From contig NZ_WLZU01000004.1 of NCBI RefSeq assembly GCF_009870755.1, forward strand, positions 1 to 64,000: a stretch of DNA of 64,000 nt. The letters are read 5' to 3'. Positions 63,526 to 64,000 of the stretch are shown here, piece by piece. Both the position numbers and the translations under genes were made by a program. A model generated the notes under the pieces. That model was not told where the DNA came from. It worked only from the letters and a program-made list of their open reading frames with translations, and searched no databases. How positions within the stretch are numbered: the stretch's first letter is position 1; every line of letters begins with the position of its first letter. The stretch comes from Streptococcus halichoeri (GTDB taxonomy: Bacteria > Bacillota > Bacilli > Lactobacillales > Streptococcaceae).

Positions 63526-64000
63526 ATGACATTCAACAAATACATACAACTGGGCATGTTATTTCTAGTGGGTTTTAGCTTAGCAGCCTGTGGCCATTCC
63601 CCTAAGCAAGTCGAAAATACCCCTCGTTCTTCAGAAAAAAAAGAAGCCCGACCTGCAGAACAACAAGACAAGCGAGCAGCTTTTGAAAATATTAAGGTTG
63701 CCAGTGCCACTACCGAATTCAAAGGTGGTAGTTCATTAGCTGATTTAACCCAACTTTATGGACAGCCTAGCAGTCATGAAACCAAGACTGCCGGGAATGC
63801 CAAGCTAGATGTTTATAGCTGGAAATTTGGTCAAGTGACTATCCAAGCTAACTTATTTGAGGACTCGACCATTGTCAAATCCATCGCTAATTTTTATTTT
63901 AATCGTGAAAAAACGATTGACCATGCAAAAGTCAGTCAACTCAAAAAAGGCATGACCTATGCTGAAGTTGTTAAGCGGTTGACCGAACCAGATGACTATA
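63526..64000 (+). CDS. lipoprotein with DUF3862/SmpA-like repeats (cut by the window edge)
   Basis: At least 158 codons are open to the window end with no stop. The start has AAGGAT 5 nt upstream. The signal peptide MTFNKYIQLGMLFLVG ends in FSLAAC, a good lipobox (Cys at 22). A charged linker rich in Glu, Lys and Arg follows. Then come two short repeats, GSSLADLTQLYGQPSSHE and KKGMTYAEVVKRLTEPDDY, of the kind found in SmpA/BamE-like and beta-lactamase-inhibitor-like domains. DUF3862 lipoproteins of streptococci have this form; function is unknown. Confidence 0.85.
   Translation, partial: MTFNKYIQLGMLFLVGFSLAACGHSPKQVENTPRSSEKKEARPAEQQDKRAAFENIKVASATTEFKGGSSLADLTQLYGQPSSHETKTAGNAKLDVYSWKFGQVTIQANLFEDSTIVKSIANFYFNREKTIDHAKVSQLKKGMTYAEVVKRLTEPDDY

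Overview
The window is a chromosomal segment of a Streptococcus, most likely of the pyogenic group. The evidence is the tmRNA with tag AKNTNTYALAA, the blocks deoC-cdd-bmpA-nup, coaA/rpsT, pepN-ciaRH and dnaE-pfkA-pyk, the Asp23/Gls24 envelope-stress cluster, SpxA, and a GntR-type BusR homologue. Species cannot be fixed from the sequence alone. Almost all of it is core genome; signs of gene loss or transfer are confined to short gaps.

Left third (1-31500). A possible transposase scrap precedes pgmA, which has a cre-like box over its start of transcription. A minus-strand nucleoside salvage and uptake operon follows (deoC, cdd, bmpA, nupO, nupP, nupQ), with a strongly structured spacer between bmpA and nupO. 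The pyrimidine-nucleoside phosphorylase gene usually found beside deoC is missing. Next come a small-molecule/RNA methyltransferase, coaA and rpsT (UUG start), ciaRH, pepN, the phosphate operon pstS-pstC-pstA-pstB-pstB-phoU, and a housekeeping run (rsmF-like, inositol-phosphatase family, UPF0223, spxA, ribF, truB). A pair made of a DUF2130 coiled-coil protein and a stand-alone HsdS-like specificity protein follows, then an FtsX-type ABC exporter.

Middle (31500-49990). A 700-bp gene-poor stretch holds hairpins and a tiny open frame. After it come a BusR-like c-di-AMP regulator, the Asp23/AmaP/DUF2273/CsbD/GlsB envelope-stress cluster with a duplicated glsB gene and duplicated leader, and pcrA. 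A tandem glycine riboswitch controls an alanine/glycine symporter. A cation-diffusion facilitator, the mannitol PTS operon mtlA-mtlR-mtlF-mtlD with an MtlR-type operator, and glmS complete the stretch; the glmS promoter is bracketed by two identical NagR/dre-like sites.

Right third (49990-64000). A signal-peptidase-like protein that lacks the Ser-Lys catalytic dyad sits beside pyk, pfkA and dnaE. A GntR(YtrA)-ABC operon, a TVP38/TMEM64 membrane protein with an apparently leaderless mRNA, and ssrA (tmRNA) follow. Downstream of ssrA is a repeat-rich probable integration scar. The end holds an organophosphate antiporter, a decayed tyrosine decarboxylase gene, and the start of a DUF3862-like lipoprotein cut by the window edge.

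No CRISPR array, intact insertion sequence, prophage or complete restriction system is present. The best candidates for new biology are the DUF2130/HsdS-like pair, the dyad-less signal peptidase homologue, the dual-operator glmS promoter, the duplicated GlsB leaders with their shared 10-bp dyad, and the BusR homologue without its usual target.
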